Below, piece after piece: positions 1 to 6,002 of a DNA stretch of 9,974 bases (position 1 is the first letter of the stretch; every line of letters starts with the position of its first letter). Origin of the DNA: Nitriliruptoraceae bacterium (lineage in GTDB: Bacteria > Actinomycetota > Nitriliruptoria > Nitriliruptorales > Nitriliruptoraceae); assembly GCA_007131525.1 (NCBI GenBank), contig SLQK01000010.1, forward strand, positions 1 to 9,974, read 5' to 3'. Under the pieces are notes generated by a model, which was not told where the DNA came from, did not search any database, and saw only the letters and a program-made list of their open reading frames with translations. The translations under genes were made by a program, and so were the position numbers.

Positions 1-2
1 CG

Positions 3-46
3 GATCGGTGGGGCGCCGGCGTCGCCGCCGGCGCCCCGGACCGATC
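3..46 (-). terminator. Strong hairpin at the end of the LeuA-domain gene
   Basis: Positions 3-21 pair with 26-46: a 7-bp outer stem (3-9 with 40-46), a 2-nt bulge (38-39), a 12-bp all-G/C inner stem (10-21 with 26-37) and a 4-nt loop (22-25). The outer stem includes two bases of the TGA stop at 45-47. I infer an intrinsic-type terminator for the minus-strand gene. A T-run would lie beyond the window edge, so only the stem can be judged. Confidence 0.7.
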
Positions 47-530
47 AGGGCTTGAACTCGGGGCTGCGCTGCACCAGCCGAGGCGATGGGTTCAACGCGT
101 CGACGTCAGCACATGCGCTGGCCTCGATGATGTCGGTGGAGACGCCGCGCCCGGTGCAGCGCTGCTGGTCCTCCACCTCGACGGTCACCGTCACCTCACG
201 GGGGACATCGATCCCCCCGCACACGGCGGTGACCTGGAACGAGACCAGGGAGACCTCGTCCCGGCCGACGGCGTGGCGGATCGCGCCACGGGCCGCGCTG
301 ACCATCCCGTCACCGGACGCGGTGGCGGTGACCACCGAGCCCGGCTCCTCACCGATCGCGGCTGCCACCTCGGCGTCCGCGAGCCGGATCCCGACCGTCG
401 CCCGGGGTGGTGCGACGGTCCCGCCGGCGACCTCGAGCGAGCATCGCTCGTGGCCGCCGACGGCCCTGACGTGCGTCTTGAAGAGCACGACGGGGTCAGC
501 GGCCTGGTCGGTGCCGACCGGTGTGCTCAT
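45..530 (-). CDS. Stand-alone LeuA allosteric (regulatory) domain protein
   Basis: A 161-residue protein that resembles only the C-terminal regulatory domain of 2-isopropylmalate synthase (LeuA dimer domain). In full-length enzymes (usually above 500 residues) this domain binds leucine and gives feedback inhibition. Seen here: GDGMVSAARGAI at 73-84, matching the family's G-x-G-P-V-D-A region, then alternating beta-like strands, then GRGVSTDIIEAS at 127-138 followed by ADVDALN (141-147), which matches the family's closing signature. The catalytic TIM barrel with its HxH metal site is absent. The ATG at 530 has a GGAGCAGGA-type ribosome-binding stretch about 6-10 nt upstream, so this looks like an intact small gene and not the tail of a broken leuA. 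It may work with a separate catalytic subunit or as a ligand sensor; that is inference. The domain call is fairly secure, the function is not. Confidence 0.75.
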   Translation of the reverse strand: MSTPVGTDQAADPVVLFKTHVRAVGGHERCSLEVAGGTVAPPRATVGIRLADAEVAAAIGEEPGSVVTATASGDGMVSAARGAIRHAVGRDEVSLVSFQVTAVCGGIDVPREVTVTVEVEDQQRCTGRGVSTDIIEASACADVDALNPSPRLVQRSPEFKP

Positions 531-629
531 GGGTCCTGCTCCTGCTCCCGCACGCTGCCGTGCGCTCGCCCGTCCTTGGGAAGCTCCTCCGCGTCACCGT
601 CGTCGAGGGGTCAGGACGGCGCCGCGGCA

Positions 630-737
630 TCAAAGGACGAGCAGCAGGAAGAGGCCCGCGATGAGGGCCTGGAGCGCGTGACGCAACCCGCGACCGGCGT
701 CGGCCGGATCGAGAACGGGGCTGGAGACGTCGCGCAT
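630..737 (-). CDS. Possible 35-residue single-helix membrane peptide
   Basis: A short minus-strand reading frame running from ATG at 737 to TGA at 630. The product starts MRDVSSPVLDPADAG, continues RGLRHALQ, then has a hydrophobic stretch ALIAGLFLLLVL at the very C-terminus: a charged N-terminal part followed by one membrane-type helix. It lies about 100 nt upstream of the LeuA-domain gene on the same strand, so the two could share a transcript. A ribosome-binding site is weak: a GGGGGTG run lies some 17-23 nt before the ATG, too far for a good match. I recognise no family. It could equally be chance in GC-rich DNA. Confidence 0.3.
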   Translation of the reverse strand: MRDVSSPVLDPADAGRGLRHALQALIAGLFLLLVL

Positions 738-934
738 GACGGCGAGTATGGCGTCACCCCCACCCCGGATGCAAACGCCGCCGGGCGCTCAGCGACCCGC
801 CATGCGGAGCGCGAACCCCTCTCGGGATGGCCACCAGGCCGTGTGAGCACCTCCGGCGGTCGGTCGGCGGCCGGTCGGCAGGGCGGCGGCAGGGCGCGCC
901 GCGGGTAGCGTCCTCATGCGTCCTCGCCCGACCG
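738..934. other. Intergenic stretch with no supported gene
   Basis: The gap between the minus-strand block and the GNAT gene. Open frames cross it on both strands but their products are Arg/Pro/Ser-rich and lack ribosome-binding sites. The only mild signal is TAGCGT at 906-911, resembling an actinobacterial -10 hexamer, without a recognisable -35. I see no RNA gene. The promoter of the GNAT-menC unit is expected here but cannot be placed. Confidence 0.4.
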
Positions 935-1030
935 ACCGACGCCCAGACCGACGCCCAGACCGACCCCCAGACCGACCCCCAGACCGACGCCCAGACCGAC
1001 GCCCAGACCGACGCCGAGGCCGACGCCACG
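935..1030 (+). repeat. 12-bp tandem array (about 8 units) abutting the GNAT gene start
   Basis: Consensus unit ACCGACGCCCAG. Units at 935, 947, 959, 971, 983, 995 and 1007 carry at most one change each (two have C for G at the seventh base; the seventh unit has G for C at the tenth), and a degenerate eighth unit (1019-1030) ends directly before ATG 1031. In the GNAT frame it would encode repeated Thr-Asp-Ala/Pro-Gln, an acidic, disordered-looking extension. Copy-number change by whole units would keep any frame. It may be untranslated leader or part of a longer N-terminus. Confidence 0.9.
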
Positions 1031-1969
1031 ATGGTCCCTCCCCCCACGCCGAACGACCCCGCAGCGCTCACGCCCGAACTGGTCGACGACGCCCGTGCCA
1101 CGGCTCGCGACGCCGCCGATCACGCCGACATCGAGGTGGAGGACGCCCACACCCACGCGCGGCTACGCGACGCGGTCACACTGTTCGACGCGGTGTGGGG
1201 CCGGGAGACCCAGGCCGGCAGCATCTTCGCCCCTGAGGCGCTCACCGCGCTGGCGCACGCCGGCGGCCAGGTCTCGATCGCGCGAGGTCGCGGCGACGGG
1301 CGCGTCGTCGCGGCCACCGCGGCGTTCCTCGGCCGGGACCACGCGGCCGGCACGGTCCACCTGCACTCCCACGTGACCGGCGTCGTGGCCGGCGAGGAGG
1401 GCCGCGGCATCGGTCGCGCGATGAAGTGGCACCAGCGGGCCTGGGCGCTGGAGCGCGGCATCGGCGAAGTGCGCTGGACCTTCGACCCGCTGATCCGTCG
1501 CAACGCGGTGTTCAACCTGGCGCTGCTCGGGGCCGGGGTGCGCGGCTACCTCGTCGACCTGTACGGCCCCATGCCCGATGCCCGCAACCACGGGCTGCCG
1601 ACCGACCGGCTGGAAGCGAGCTGGGACCTGACCGCCCCGCGGGTACGGGCCGCGACCGAGGGGCGGGTGGCCACCCCCGACGTCGAGGCGCTCAAGGGCG
1701 CGGGGGCCAAGGTCCTGCTGGACGTCGGCGACGGGGAGGAACCGATCCACACCCCGACCACCGCCGCCCGCCGTCTCGTGCGCATCCCGGCCGACATCGA
1801 AGGGCTGCGCCGCGACGCACCGGAGCTCGGACGGGCCTGGACCGAGGCCCTGCGGGCCACCCTGGGAGCGGCCCTGGACGCCGGCGCCCGGCTGACCGGC
1901 TGCACCCGGGACGGCTGGTACGTGCTGGCCGAGCCGGTCGGGCTGCGCGAACTCGCGGACCGGCGGTGA
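1031..1969 (+). CDS. GNAT acyltransferase of the COG3375 type (NSAR partner)
   Basis: A 312-residue GNAT-superfamily protein, probably cytoplasmic. The acyl-CoA-binding loop is EGRGIGRAMKWHQRAWALE (about 123-141), followed by VRWTFDPLIRRNAVFNLALL (147-166), a signature of the COG3375 group, and the strand GYLVDLYGPM. Members beside NSAR genes are known in Geobacillus as succinyl-CoA:D-amino acid N-succinyltransferases, supplying the racemase substrate; assigning that here is inference. The stop overlaps the next gene's GTG by 3 nt (GTGA), implying translational coupling. Start: ATG 1031 has a GAGG 11 nt upstream and gives a length near the family norm. The frame stays open back to ATG 827, which would add 68 residues including a (Thr-Asp-Ala/Pro-Gln)n repeat, but no ribosome-binding site precedes 827. 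Other acyl acceptors are possible. Confidence 0.82.
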   Translation: MVPPPTPNDPAALTPELVDDARATARDAADHADIEVEDAHTHARLRDAVTLFDAVWGRETQAGSIFAPEALTALAHAGGQVSIARGRGDGRVVAATAAFLGRDHAAGTVHLHSHVTGVVAGEEGRGIGRAMKWHQRAWALERGIGEVRWTFDPLIRRNAVFNLALLGAGVRGYLVDLYGPMPDARNHGLPTDRLEASWDLTAPRVRAATEGRVATPDVEALKGAGAKVLLDVGDGEEPIHTPTTAARRLVRIPADIEGLRRDAPELGRAWTEALRATLGAALDAGARLTGCTRDGWYVLAEPVGLRELADRR

Positions 1970-3126
1970 GCGCCACGCTCCCGCCCCTCGAGCCCGTCGA
2001 GGTGACGGCGGTCGACCTGGTCCGGGTCTCGATGCCGCTGGTGCGGCCCTTCACCACCTCCTTCGGGCGCCAGACCGAGCGCGCCGTGCTGCTGGTCCGC
2101 GTCCGGGGTGCCGGCCACGACGGCACCGAGGTGGTCGGGTGGGGCGAGTGCGTGACCCCGGCCGCGCCGGTGTACTCCGAGGAGTTCACCGACGGGGCGG
2201 CGCTCGTGCTGCGCGACCATCTGGTCCCGACGCTGCTCCAGGGCAGCCGGGAGGTGGGTACGGAGGACATCGGTGACCGGCTGGGGCACCTGCACGGCCA
2301 CCGCATGGCCCGGGCGGCGTTGGAGCTCGCCCTGCTCGACGCCCAGCTCCGTGCCGCCGACCGGCCGCTCGCCGACCACCTCGGCGCTGTCCGCGACCGG
2401 GTGCCGGCGGGCGTCAGCGTCGGGATCCCGGACGACGGCATCGCGGGCCTGGTCGAGCAGGTGGCCGGCTACCTCGACGAGGGCTACCTGCGCATCAAGG
2501 TCAAGGTCGAGCCCGGTTTCGACGTGGCGCCGGTGACCGTCCTGCGGGAGACCTTCGGGACGGGGTGCGCGCTGCAGGTGGACGCCAACGCCGCCTACGA
2601 CGCCGACGATCCCGATCACCTCGCCGCCCTGGACGCCCTGAACGAGCTGGGACTACAGATGCTCGAGCAGCCCTTCGGGGCGGCACGGCTCCGCGACCAC
2701 GCCCGGCACGCCGCGAGGTGGCGCACCCCGGTGTGCCTGGACGAGTCGATCCACGATGCTGCCGACGCCGCTGATGCGATCGCGATGGGGGCGTGCGGCA
2801 TCGTCAACATCAAGCTCGGGCGGGTCGGCGGCATGGCCGAGGCGGTCGCGATCCGGGACCGGTGCCGGGCGGCCGGCATCCCCGTGTGGTGCGGGGGCAT
2901 GCTCGAGACCGGGATCGGTCGCGCCGCCAACGTGGCCCTCGCCGCGACCGAGGGGTTCGACCTGCCGGCCGACACCTCCGCCTCCGACCGGTACTGGCGT
3001 GAGGACCTGACCGAGCCGTTCCACCTCGTCGACGGGCACCTGGCGGTTCCCACCGGCCCCGGCATCGGCCGCGTCCCCCGCGCGGATGCCCTGCGGGACG
3101 CCGAGGTGGAGCCGCTGCTCGGGTGA
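1966..3126 (+). CDS. menC: o-Succinylbenzoate synthase / N-succinylamino acid racemase
   Basis: A 386-residue enolase-superfamily enzyme of the MenC/NSAR family. The reaction is either dehydration of SHCHC to o-succinylbenzoate (menaquinone pathway) or racemisation of N-succinylamino acids; many relatives do both. All catalytic elements are visible: the KxK pair at K178/K180 (RIKVKVEPG), metal ligands D206 (VDANAAY), E234 (LEQPF) and D259 (LDES), and the opposite-face lysine K283 (NIKLGRVGG). GGMLETGIGRAAN at 310-322 is also typical. R286, three residues after K283, matches the position reported in the Amycolatopsis enzyme as favouring racemase activity. Start: the GTG at 1966 overlaps the GNAT stop (GTGA), giving normal family length; the frame is open further upstream but only as a shadow of the GNAT gene. 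The GNAT partner argues for NSAR activity, but no N-succinylamino acid hydrolase gene and no other men gene lies in the window. Confidence 0.92.
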   Translation: MSATLPPLEPVEVTAVDLVRVSMPLVRPFTTSFGRQTERAVLLVRVRGAGHDGTEVVGWGECVTPAAPVYSEEFTDGAALVLRDHLVPTLLQGSREVGTEDIGDRLGHLHGHRMARAALELALLDAQLRAADRPLADHLGAVRDRVPAGVSVGIPDDGIAGLVEQVAGYLDEGYLRIKVKVEPGFDVAPVTVLRETFGTGCALQVDANAAYDADDPDHLAALDALNELGLQMLEQPFGAARLRDHARHAARWRTPVCLDESIHDAADAADAIAMGACGIVNIKLGRVGGMAEAVAIRDRCRAAGIPVWCGGMLETGIGRAANVALAATEGFDLPADTSASDRYWREDLTEPFHLVDGHLAVPTGPGIGRVPRADALRDAEVEPLLG

Positions 3127-3168
3127 GGCCGACCCCGGCGGATGCCCGGTCCGGTCGGGGGTCGGGCC
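3127..3168. terminator. Possible bidirectional terminator between menC and the DUF2254 gene
   Basis: GGCCGACCCC (3127-3136) can pair with GGGGTC plus GGCC (3158-3168, one bulged G at 3164), a 10-bp G/C-rich stem with a 21-nt loop. It starts right after the menC stop and lies 12 nt from the end of the convergent DUF2254 gene. There is no T-run, so this is only suggestive. Confidence 0.35.
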
Positions 3169-3179
3169 ACGATGAGGGG

Positions 3180-4526
3180 TCAGGTCGCATCCGCGACCGT
3201 GGCGACCCTCGAGCCACGGCGCAGCGTCTCCTTCGCGACCCGTCCGATCCGGGCCACCCGCTCCTGGTCGACCGGATCGGCGAGCTCCGCACTGGCGAGC
3301 ACCCGGTCGATCTGCCCCGCGACCACCTCGGCCCGGTCCGCGCTGTCCGCCACGTGCTCCGCGACGTCGATCAGCAGCGTCAGCAGCGCCGCGAGCACCT
3401 CCGGATCCGTGCGGCCGTAGCGCCGGACGCCGCCGACGGCGAGCTCGAGCAGGGCGGCGAACCCAGGCCGTGGCGCTGCCGCACGCACCTGGCCATCCTC
3501 GTCGTCGAACACGTCGTCACCCAGGGGGTGGCCGGCGTAGCGGCACAGCACCGCCGACATCTGCGCCACCGCCAGAGCGGCCGTCGTCGGGTCGTTCACC
3601 CCCGGTGACAGCGCCCGGGTCGCCACGTCCTGGAGCTGGCGGAGCCCGAAGGCCAGGTCGGTGGACTCGGTCCGGTCGACCCCGAGGTGGACGTAGCGGT
3701 GGACGAGGGTCGCGAGCTCGTCCCGGTCGCCCGGGCCGACCTCGCCGTCGTCCCCCCAGCCCCAGGCCAGGGTGGTGCCCTGGGTGACCCAGTCCCCCAG
3801 GGTGGGGCGCAGTCGCAGCCGGACACCGGCCGCCCGCGCCGCGTCGGCGAGCCCGTCGATGTCGACCAGCTGCAGGAACCCGTCGCGCCGTGCCCACACC
3901 GGGACCGCCCCCGGCGGAGGGTCGGGTGCCAGCCGGTCCGGGATCGTGTCGCGGTCACCGGGCACGGCCGCGAGCTGCTGGGTACTGAAGGTGACGATCT
4001 CGTGCATCACCACGTCCACGCGCAGGTGCTGGGTGACGTAGTGGATGAAGTACAGCAGCAGGCCGACCGCCACGAAGGACAGGATCAAGGCCACGGTGAC
4101 GGCGAGGCGCGGCACGAAGACCTCGACGCCATCCCCTTCGGAGCGGACCAGGCGGAGCACGCCGACGGAGAACACCGCCGAGCCGACCATGCCGCTCATC
4201 ACGACCTGGACCCGTCGGCTGCGAAGGAAGGTCCGCAGCAGTCGGGGGGTGAACTGCGATGCGGCCATCTGGAGCGCGACGACCGTCAGGGAGAACACCA
4301 GCGCGATCACGGTGATGGTGGCACCCGCCAGCTGGGACAGGATGGCGCGAGCCCCGTCCGGGGTCCCCCCGAACACCAGCTCCGGTGGCAACCAGGGCGG
4401 GAGCGGCTCCAGCATCGACAGCAGCGGCGCGAGCGCCACCGCGACGACGACCGTGCAGGTGGGGATCAGCCACAGCGAGTCGCGGAGGTCGTCCCACCAA
4501 CCGCTCAGCCTGACACCCACCGTCAC
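3180..4526 (-). CDS. DUF2254 family integral membrane protein
   Basis: A 448-residue predicted membrane protein of the DUF2254 (COG4325) family, whose function is unknown. Four hydrophobic segments lie in the first third: about 18-38 (LWLIPTCTVVVAVALAPLL), 63-88 (LAGATITVIALVFSLTVVAL), 106-127 and 141-164. The family motif SQFTPRLLRTFLRSR follows the second helix (90-104). The remaining 280 residues are soluble and contain the conserved DLAFGLRQLQDVATRALSPG stretch (290-309) followed by VNDPTTA (310-316). Length and layout are normal for the family. The start is GTG at 4526, with AGGGG about 6 nt upstream; an internal GTG 6 nt further on is less well placed. It is divergent from lgt and convergent with menC, so it seems to be a single-gene unit. 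Some members are suspected of transport or channel roles, but nothing here proves that. Confidence 0.9.
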   Translation of the reverse strand: MTVGVRLSGWWDDLRDSLWLIPTCTVVVAVALAPLLSMLEPLPPWLPPELVFGGTPDGARAILSQLAGATITVIALVFSLTVVALQMAASQFTPRLLRTFLRSRRVQVVMSGMVGSAVFSVGVLRLVRSEGDGVEVFVPRLAVTVALILSFVAVGLLLYFIHYVTQHLRVDVVMHEIVTFSTQQLAAVPGDRDTIPDRLAPDPPPGAVPVWARRDGFLQLVDIDGLADAARAAGVRLRLRPTLGDWVTQGTTLAWGWGDDGEVGPGDRDELATLVHRYVHLGVDRTESTDLAFGLRQLQDVATRALSPGVNDPTTAALAVAQMSAVLCRYAGHPLGDDVFDDEDGQVRAAAPRPGFAALLELAVGGVRRYGRTDPEVLAALLTLLIDVAEHVADSADRAEVVAGQIDRVLASAELADPVDQERVARIGRVAKETLRRGSRVATVADAT

Positions 4527-4760
4527 CGTCGTCCCCTCGGGTCGCCGGGGGTGAGGCTACGTCGCCGCGCTTGTCGACGTGGGAGGGGCCGGCGTGACCG
4601 ACGGTAGGTGAACGGGGCCCCTGGGGGGCGCGCCGGACGCGCACCGTCGGGAAGCCTGACCCGCCGGCGCGCGTTGCGTGAGCGCTACCGTCCCGTCTCC
4701 CCCGACCTGCGGGCCGAGCCCGCCGGATCCCCGCCACCCCGTGCGAGAGGCCCCACCACC
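4527..4760. promoter_or_regulatory. Divergent intergenic region of the DUF2254 and lgt genes
   Basis: This 234-nt region must hold promoters for both divergent genes, but I find no clear -35/-10 pair. Structure seen: an 8-bp inverted repeat CCGACGGT (4598-4605) and ACCGTCGG (4643-4650), separated by 37 nt that include the palindrome GGGGCCCC (4614-4621). The lgt frame is open from ATG 4608, but the Arg/Pro-rich extension does not look like Lgt. GAGAGG at 4745-4750 is the likely lgt ribosome-binding site. Confidence 0.4.
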
Positions 4761-5726
4761 GTGACCTCGCTGCTGCCGACGCTGGCCCAGATCCCCTCCC
4801 CGCCCCGACCCGGGATCGAGCTCGGGCCCCTGGACCTGCGCATGTACGGGGTCCTGATCGCGGTGGGCGCGTTCCTGGCGCTGCAGGTGCTGGTCAGGCG
4901 GTACGAGCGGTTCGGCGGGGACCCGGACATCGCCGAGAAGGCGGGTCTGCTGGCGCTGCTCGGTGGGCTCCTCGGTTCCCGCATCGGCTACATCATCCCT
5001 CGGTTCCTCGAGGACGGTGCCCATGGTGCGGCCTACATCACCCGGCCTGGGGACATCCTCGCGATCTGGCAGGGCGGCCTGGCGTTCTTCGGCGGGCTGG
5101 TCGGTGGGGCGCTGGCCGTCATCCTCTACGCGCGTGCCAAGCGTGCGGACATCCCGGCGATGATGGATGCGGTCGCCCCGGCGCTCCCGCTGGCCCAGGC
5201 GATCGGCCGGTGGGGCAACTACTTCAACCAGGAGCTGTTCGGACGCCCCACGGACCTGCCCTGGGCCCTCGCGGTCGACGACCGCGTGGCGGAGCGTGCC
5301 GGCTACCCGCCCGGGACGACCTTCCACCCGACCTTCCTGTACGAGTCGCTGTGGAACCTCGCCCTGGTTGGTGTGATCCTGTGGCTGGACCGGGCCGGCA
5401 AGCTCCGGCGTCGCGGCTCGCTGCTGTTCGTCTACCTGATCGGGTACGGCATCGGCCGCGGCTGGACCGAGACGCTGCGGATCGACACGATCGAGCGGTA
5501 CCTCGGCCTGTCCCGCAACAACTGGATCGCCATCGCCGTCGCGCTGGTCGGCGTGATCGGCCTCGTGTGGTGGGAGCGAAAGGGACCCGGCGAGCGGCTG
5601 GATGGCGGGAGCGACGCTGACGGCGACACCGAGGCCGGCGCTGACCCCGGGACCGACACCGACACCGAGACCGACAGCGGGACCGGCGCTGACAGGGACA
5701 CCGGGACCGACACCGACACCGACTGA
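4761..5726 (+). CDS. lgt: Prolipoprotein diacylglyceryl transferase with acidic repeat tail
   Basis: A 321-residue multi-pass membrane enzyme that transfers diacylglycerol from phosphatidylglycerol to the lipobox cysteine of prolipoproteins, the first step of lipoprotein maturation. Motifs in order: LDLRMYGVLIAVG (25-36), GLLGSRIGYIIPRF (69-82), IWQGGLAFFGGLVGG (102-116), the Lgt signature GRWGNYFNQELFGRP (149-163, with the essential Arg at 150), HPTFLYESLWNL (189-200) and GYGIGRGWTETLRID (228-242, with the second key Arg). The histidine that E. coli has in the GG-x3-GG loop is Phe here, as in many Gram-positive enzymes. Residues from about 283 are a hydrophilic Asp/Thr/Gly repeat; long charged tails are known in actinobacterial Lgt. 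Start: GTG 4761 with GAGAGG 10 nt upstream and the first helix soon after. A lipoprotein gene lies 1.7 kb downstream on the other strand. Confidence 0.96.
   Translation: MTSLLPTLAQIPSPPRPGIELGPLDLRMYGVLIAVGAFLALQVLVRRYERFGGDPDIAEKAGLLALLGGLLGSRIGYIIPRFLEDGAHGAAYITRPGDILAIWQGGLAFFGGLVGGALAVILYARAKRADIPAMMDAVAPALPLAQAIGRWGNYFNQELFGRPTDLPWALAVDDRVAERAGYPPGTTFHPTFLYESLWNLALVGVILWLDRAGKLRRRGSLLFVYLIGYGIGRGWTETLRIDTIERYLGLSRNNWIAIAVALVGVIGLVWWERKGPGERLDGGSDADGDTEAGADPGTDTDTETDSGTGADRDTGTDTDTD
5649..5723 (+). repeat. In-frame Asp/Thr-coding repeat at the 3' end of lgt
   Basis: The 20-nt sequence gggaccgacaccgacaccga occurs at 5649-5668 and again at 5703-5722, exactly 54 bp (18 codons) apart, within a tract built mainly of GAC and ACC codons. 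It encodes GTDTDTETDSG and then GTDTDTD up to the stop codon. The tract looks like a recent in-frame expansion. Confidence 0.85.
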
Positions 5727-5735
5727 CCGCGGTCA
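5724..5735. promoter_or_regulatory. 12-bp perfect palindrome over the lgt stop
   Basis: TGACCGCGGTCA is a perfect palindrome that includes the lgt TGA stop and lies 47 nt before the next gene. With no loop it would not fold as a terminator, so a protein-binding site is possible. At this GC content chance is also plausible. Confidence 0.2.
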
Positions 5736-5782
5736 TCGCGAACCCCGGTGGGGTGCGTGCTGAACCGGAAGGGAGCTCGAGC

Positions 5783-5962
5783 ATGTGCAGCAAGGCCACC
5801 TGCCGCGCCTGCGGCAAGACGACCTGGGCGGGGTGCGGACAGCACGTCACCCAGGTCATGGCACGCGTGCCGCGTGACCAGCAGTGCTCGTGCACCGACG
5901 CGGAGCGCCAGGCGGCTGCCCGCTCCGGCGGGGGCTGGCTGTCGAAGCTGTTCGGGCGCTGA
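5783..5962 (+). CDS. 59-residue Cys-rich, probable zinc-binding small protein
   Basis: A small protein beginning MCSKATCRACGKTTWAGCG. Potential metal ligands are C2, C7, C10, C18, H21, C35 and C37 (CSC), arranged as CxxxxCxxCGKxTWxGCGxH and a later CxC. This pattern recurs in a short conserved family I have seen in bacteria and fungi without an assigned function. Zinc binding is inferred from the cysteine spacing. The C-terminus (GGGWLSKLFGR) could form a short amphipathic or membrane-touching helix. Start: ATG 5783 with AAGGGAG 7 nt upstream. An in-frame ATG at 5753 would add ten residues but has no ribosome-binding site and would move the conserved MC start inward. It follows lgt by 56 nt on the same strand, so co-transcription is likely. 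Confidence 0.85.
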   Translation: MCSKATCRACGKTTWAGCGQHVTQVMARVPRDQQCSCTDAERQAAARSGGGWLSKLFGR

Positions 5963-5974
5963 CGCCGGCCAGGA

Positions 5975-6002
5975 CGCCGTCGGGGGCACCGCTCAGACGG
6001 CG
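5975..6002. terminator. Weak hairpin between convergent genes
   Basis: CGCCGTC (5975-5981) and GACGGCG (5996-6002) can form a 7-bp stem with a 14-nt loop containing the multicopper oxidase stop codon. It sits in the 30-nt gap between the convergent Cys-rich protein and oxidase genes and could end transcription from either side. No T-run. Confidence 0.25.

Noticed and set aside
550..563. Small hairpin GCACG-CTGC-CGTGC in the LeuA-domain gene leader
   Set aside because: A 5-bp stem is expected by chance at this GC content, and no leader peptide or leucine codon run was seen to suggest attenuation.
611..850. 79-residue minus-strand frame
   Set aside because: Ser/Arg/Pro-rich with no motif and a poor start; the 35-residue frame in the same region has a better membrane-peptide look.
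827..1030. N-terminal extension of the GNAT protein from ATG 827
   Set aside because: It is Arg-rich and repeat-derived, exceeds normal family length and lacks a ribosome-binding site; kept only as an alternative start.
1546..2619. 357-residue minus-strand frame opposite GNAT and menC
   Set aside because: Antisense to two well-supported enzymes; the product is low-complexity Arg/Gly/Val-rich.
4608..4760. Longer Lgt start at ATG 4608
   Set aside because: The added 51 residues are Arg/Pro/Gly-rich and unlike Lgt; GTG 4761 has GAGAGG at good spacing and normal family length.
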